A stretch of DNA of 43,803 nucleotides from assembly GCA_027622275.1 (NCBI GenBank), contig JAQBZB010000040.1:1-43803 (forward strand), given 5' to 3'. Positions 43,065 to 43,803 of this stretch are shown one piece after another. Positions within the stretch are counted from its first letter, which is position 1. Every line of letters begins with the position of its first letter. This DNA is from Planctomycetota bacterium (GTDB lineage Bacteria; Planctomycetota; Planctomycetia; Pirellulales; Pirellulaceae). The position numbers were made by a program, and so were the translations under genes. The notes beneath the pieces are model-generated. The model was not told the DNA's origin. It was given only the letters and a program-made list of their open reading frames with translations, and ran no database searches.

Positions 43065-43113
43065 TCTGCCCGAAAATCTGCCCGCGGGCAGATTAGGCGA
43101 TTTCTATATCGCC
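43063..43113. promoter_or_regulatory. Palindromic operator with an extra half-site
   Basis: A perfect 20-bp palindrome, AATCTGCCCGCGGGCAGATT, lies at 43075-43094, and a third copy of the half-site AATCTGCCCG lies at 43063-43072. A second small inverted repeat, GGCGAT/ATCGCC, lies at 43096-43113. The group lies between the gene at 42258 and the small helix-turn-helix gene at 43192, as an operator or attachment accessory site would. Confidence 0.6.
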
Positions 43114-43191
43114 GAATGACTCCGAAAGATTGTGGCGGACAGGCGGAAACACGCAACGTCCACACAGCACCAGGATTCGGAGTATCAAAGG

Positions 43192-43449
43192 ATGGTTCTT
43201 TCTATCTCACCAACCGCTCACGTTGGCGACATCACAAGCGACCGGCGCTTGTACGATGTTCACGCTTTCGCTGAATTGTGCGACTGCTCAGAGAGGCACA
43301 TCTATCGCCTCAACGACGCGCGCCGCTGCCCACCCAGCATCAAACTCGGTTCTCTCGTCAGATGGCCCGCGCGCACCGGCGACCCGATGACCGGCGTTCT
43401 CGACTGGCTCGAAGCTGGTTGCCCTGATTGTCGGAGGGCGAGCCGATGA
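43192..43449 (+). CDS. AlpA/excisionase-like small DNA-binding protein
   Basis: This protein has 85 residues from ATG 43192, with GGAG nine bases upstream; the open frame extends back to 43132. The core, YDVHAFAELCDCSERHIYRL followed by RRCPPSIKLGSLVRWP, is the helix-turn-helix and wing of AlpA/excisionase-type proteins, which direct excision or turn on element genes. The ending DWLEAGCPDC has a CxxC pair. Its stop overlaps the next start (ATGA). The operator-like palindrome lies about 100 bp upstream. Confidence 0.78.
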   Translation: MVLSISPTAHVGDITSDRRLYDVHAFAELCDCSERHIYRLNDARRCPPSIKLGSLVRWPARTGDPMTGVLDWLEAGCPDCRRASR

Positions 43450-43803
43450 CACAGCCACGAACCGGGAGCGATCGACGTGGCGAGGCGATGGCGTTGTTGG
43501 AGGCCCGCCGATCGATCTATCTGACGCGCTGCCAGCGCGCTACAGTATCGATGTTGTTGGCAACAACGGCCAACACCATTTCGGCCGACGATATTCGATC
43601 GAAGGTCGACCTACCCGCTGAAGTCGACGCGCGATTGATCGGCGCGGCAATTCGCGGATTGTCTCGGGCTGGCATCATTCGGCCGGTCGGTATCACGACG
43701 TCTACTAGGCCGGAGCGGCACGCGGGCATTCTGCGGACGTGGGAGTTGCAGGACCGTGCCGCAGCCGTCCAATGGTTGCGAGAGAATCCAAACGTCGCCG
43801 ATC
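43446..43803 (+). CDS. Partial gene, winged-helix-like protein of the element
   Basis: This gene starts at ATG 43446 inside the stop of the previous gene and runs off the window without a stop; 119 codons are seen. After a basic start it has TRCQRATVSMLLATTANTIS and ARLIGAAIRGLSRAGIIRPV, a helix-strand pattern like the winged-helix domains found in phage and plasmid replication proteins. The coupled ATGA start puts it in one operon with the AlpA-like gene. Function is not known. Confidence 0.75.
   Translation, partial: MTQPRTGSDRRGEAMALLEARRSIYLTRCQRATVSMLLATTANTISADDIRSKVDLPAEVDARLIGAAIRGLSRAGIIRPVGITTSTRPERHAGILRTWELQDRAAAVQWLRENPNVAD

Overview
The window looks like chromosomal DNA of a planctomycete, most likely in or near the Pirellulales. 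This rests on gene style rather than any marker. There are very large Ser/Thr kinases fused to WD40 propellers, and a giant secreted protease with an LEPR-XLL-like N-terminus, cohesin-like, FG-GAP and dockerin modules. There is a sulfatase, a Tat-exported sugar isomerase-like protein, and several short palindromic repeats of the kind scattered through planctomycete genomes (their translations give phrases such as VTRSVSE and EGEAPAEP). GC content is moderate and genes lie on both strands.

Layout. At 66-2474 (-) lies a kinase-WD40 gene split by one in-frame TGA. A palindrome-rich gap follows. A complete phosphate cluster, pstS-pstC-pstA-pstB-phoU-phoB (3256-8504, +), has no sensor kinase phoR after it. 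A convergent exported redoxin (8693-9271, -) has its own terminator. Positions 9601-20686 (+) encode one giant secreted protein broken by a frameshift near 14040. Next come a TPR/glycosyltransferase protein fused in frame to a DUF6165-like domain, a small unknown gene, a sulfatase (-), another small gene and rnpB (25819-26228, +). A ribbon-helix-helix protein (-), a sugar isomerase-like protein (-), tRNA-Ser(CGA) (-) and a small unknown gene follow.

From 29366 to 31165 (-) a two-part protein, with a Rossmann/SLOG-like front and a DUF2971-like back, sits behind a promoter and two tandem hairpins whose 9-nt loops are nearly identical. This is my best candidate for something undescribed. A giant kinase-WD40 gene and an overlapping secreted WD40 protein (31409-38213, -) come next. 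A divergent lipoprotein/PopT-like pair (38570-40125, +) follows.

At 40313-40359 there is only the 3' half of a tRNA-Ala(CGC) gene with its terminator. Everything to its right looks like one end of an integrated element: small unknown genes, two proteins with excisionase-like helix-turn-helix motifs, a palindromic operator and a winged-helix-like gene running off the window. The integrase and the restored tRNA would be expected beyond the right edge.

The two broken large genes could be real decay or assembly errors; the sequence alone cannot decide.
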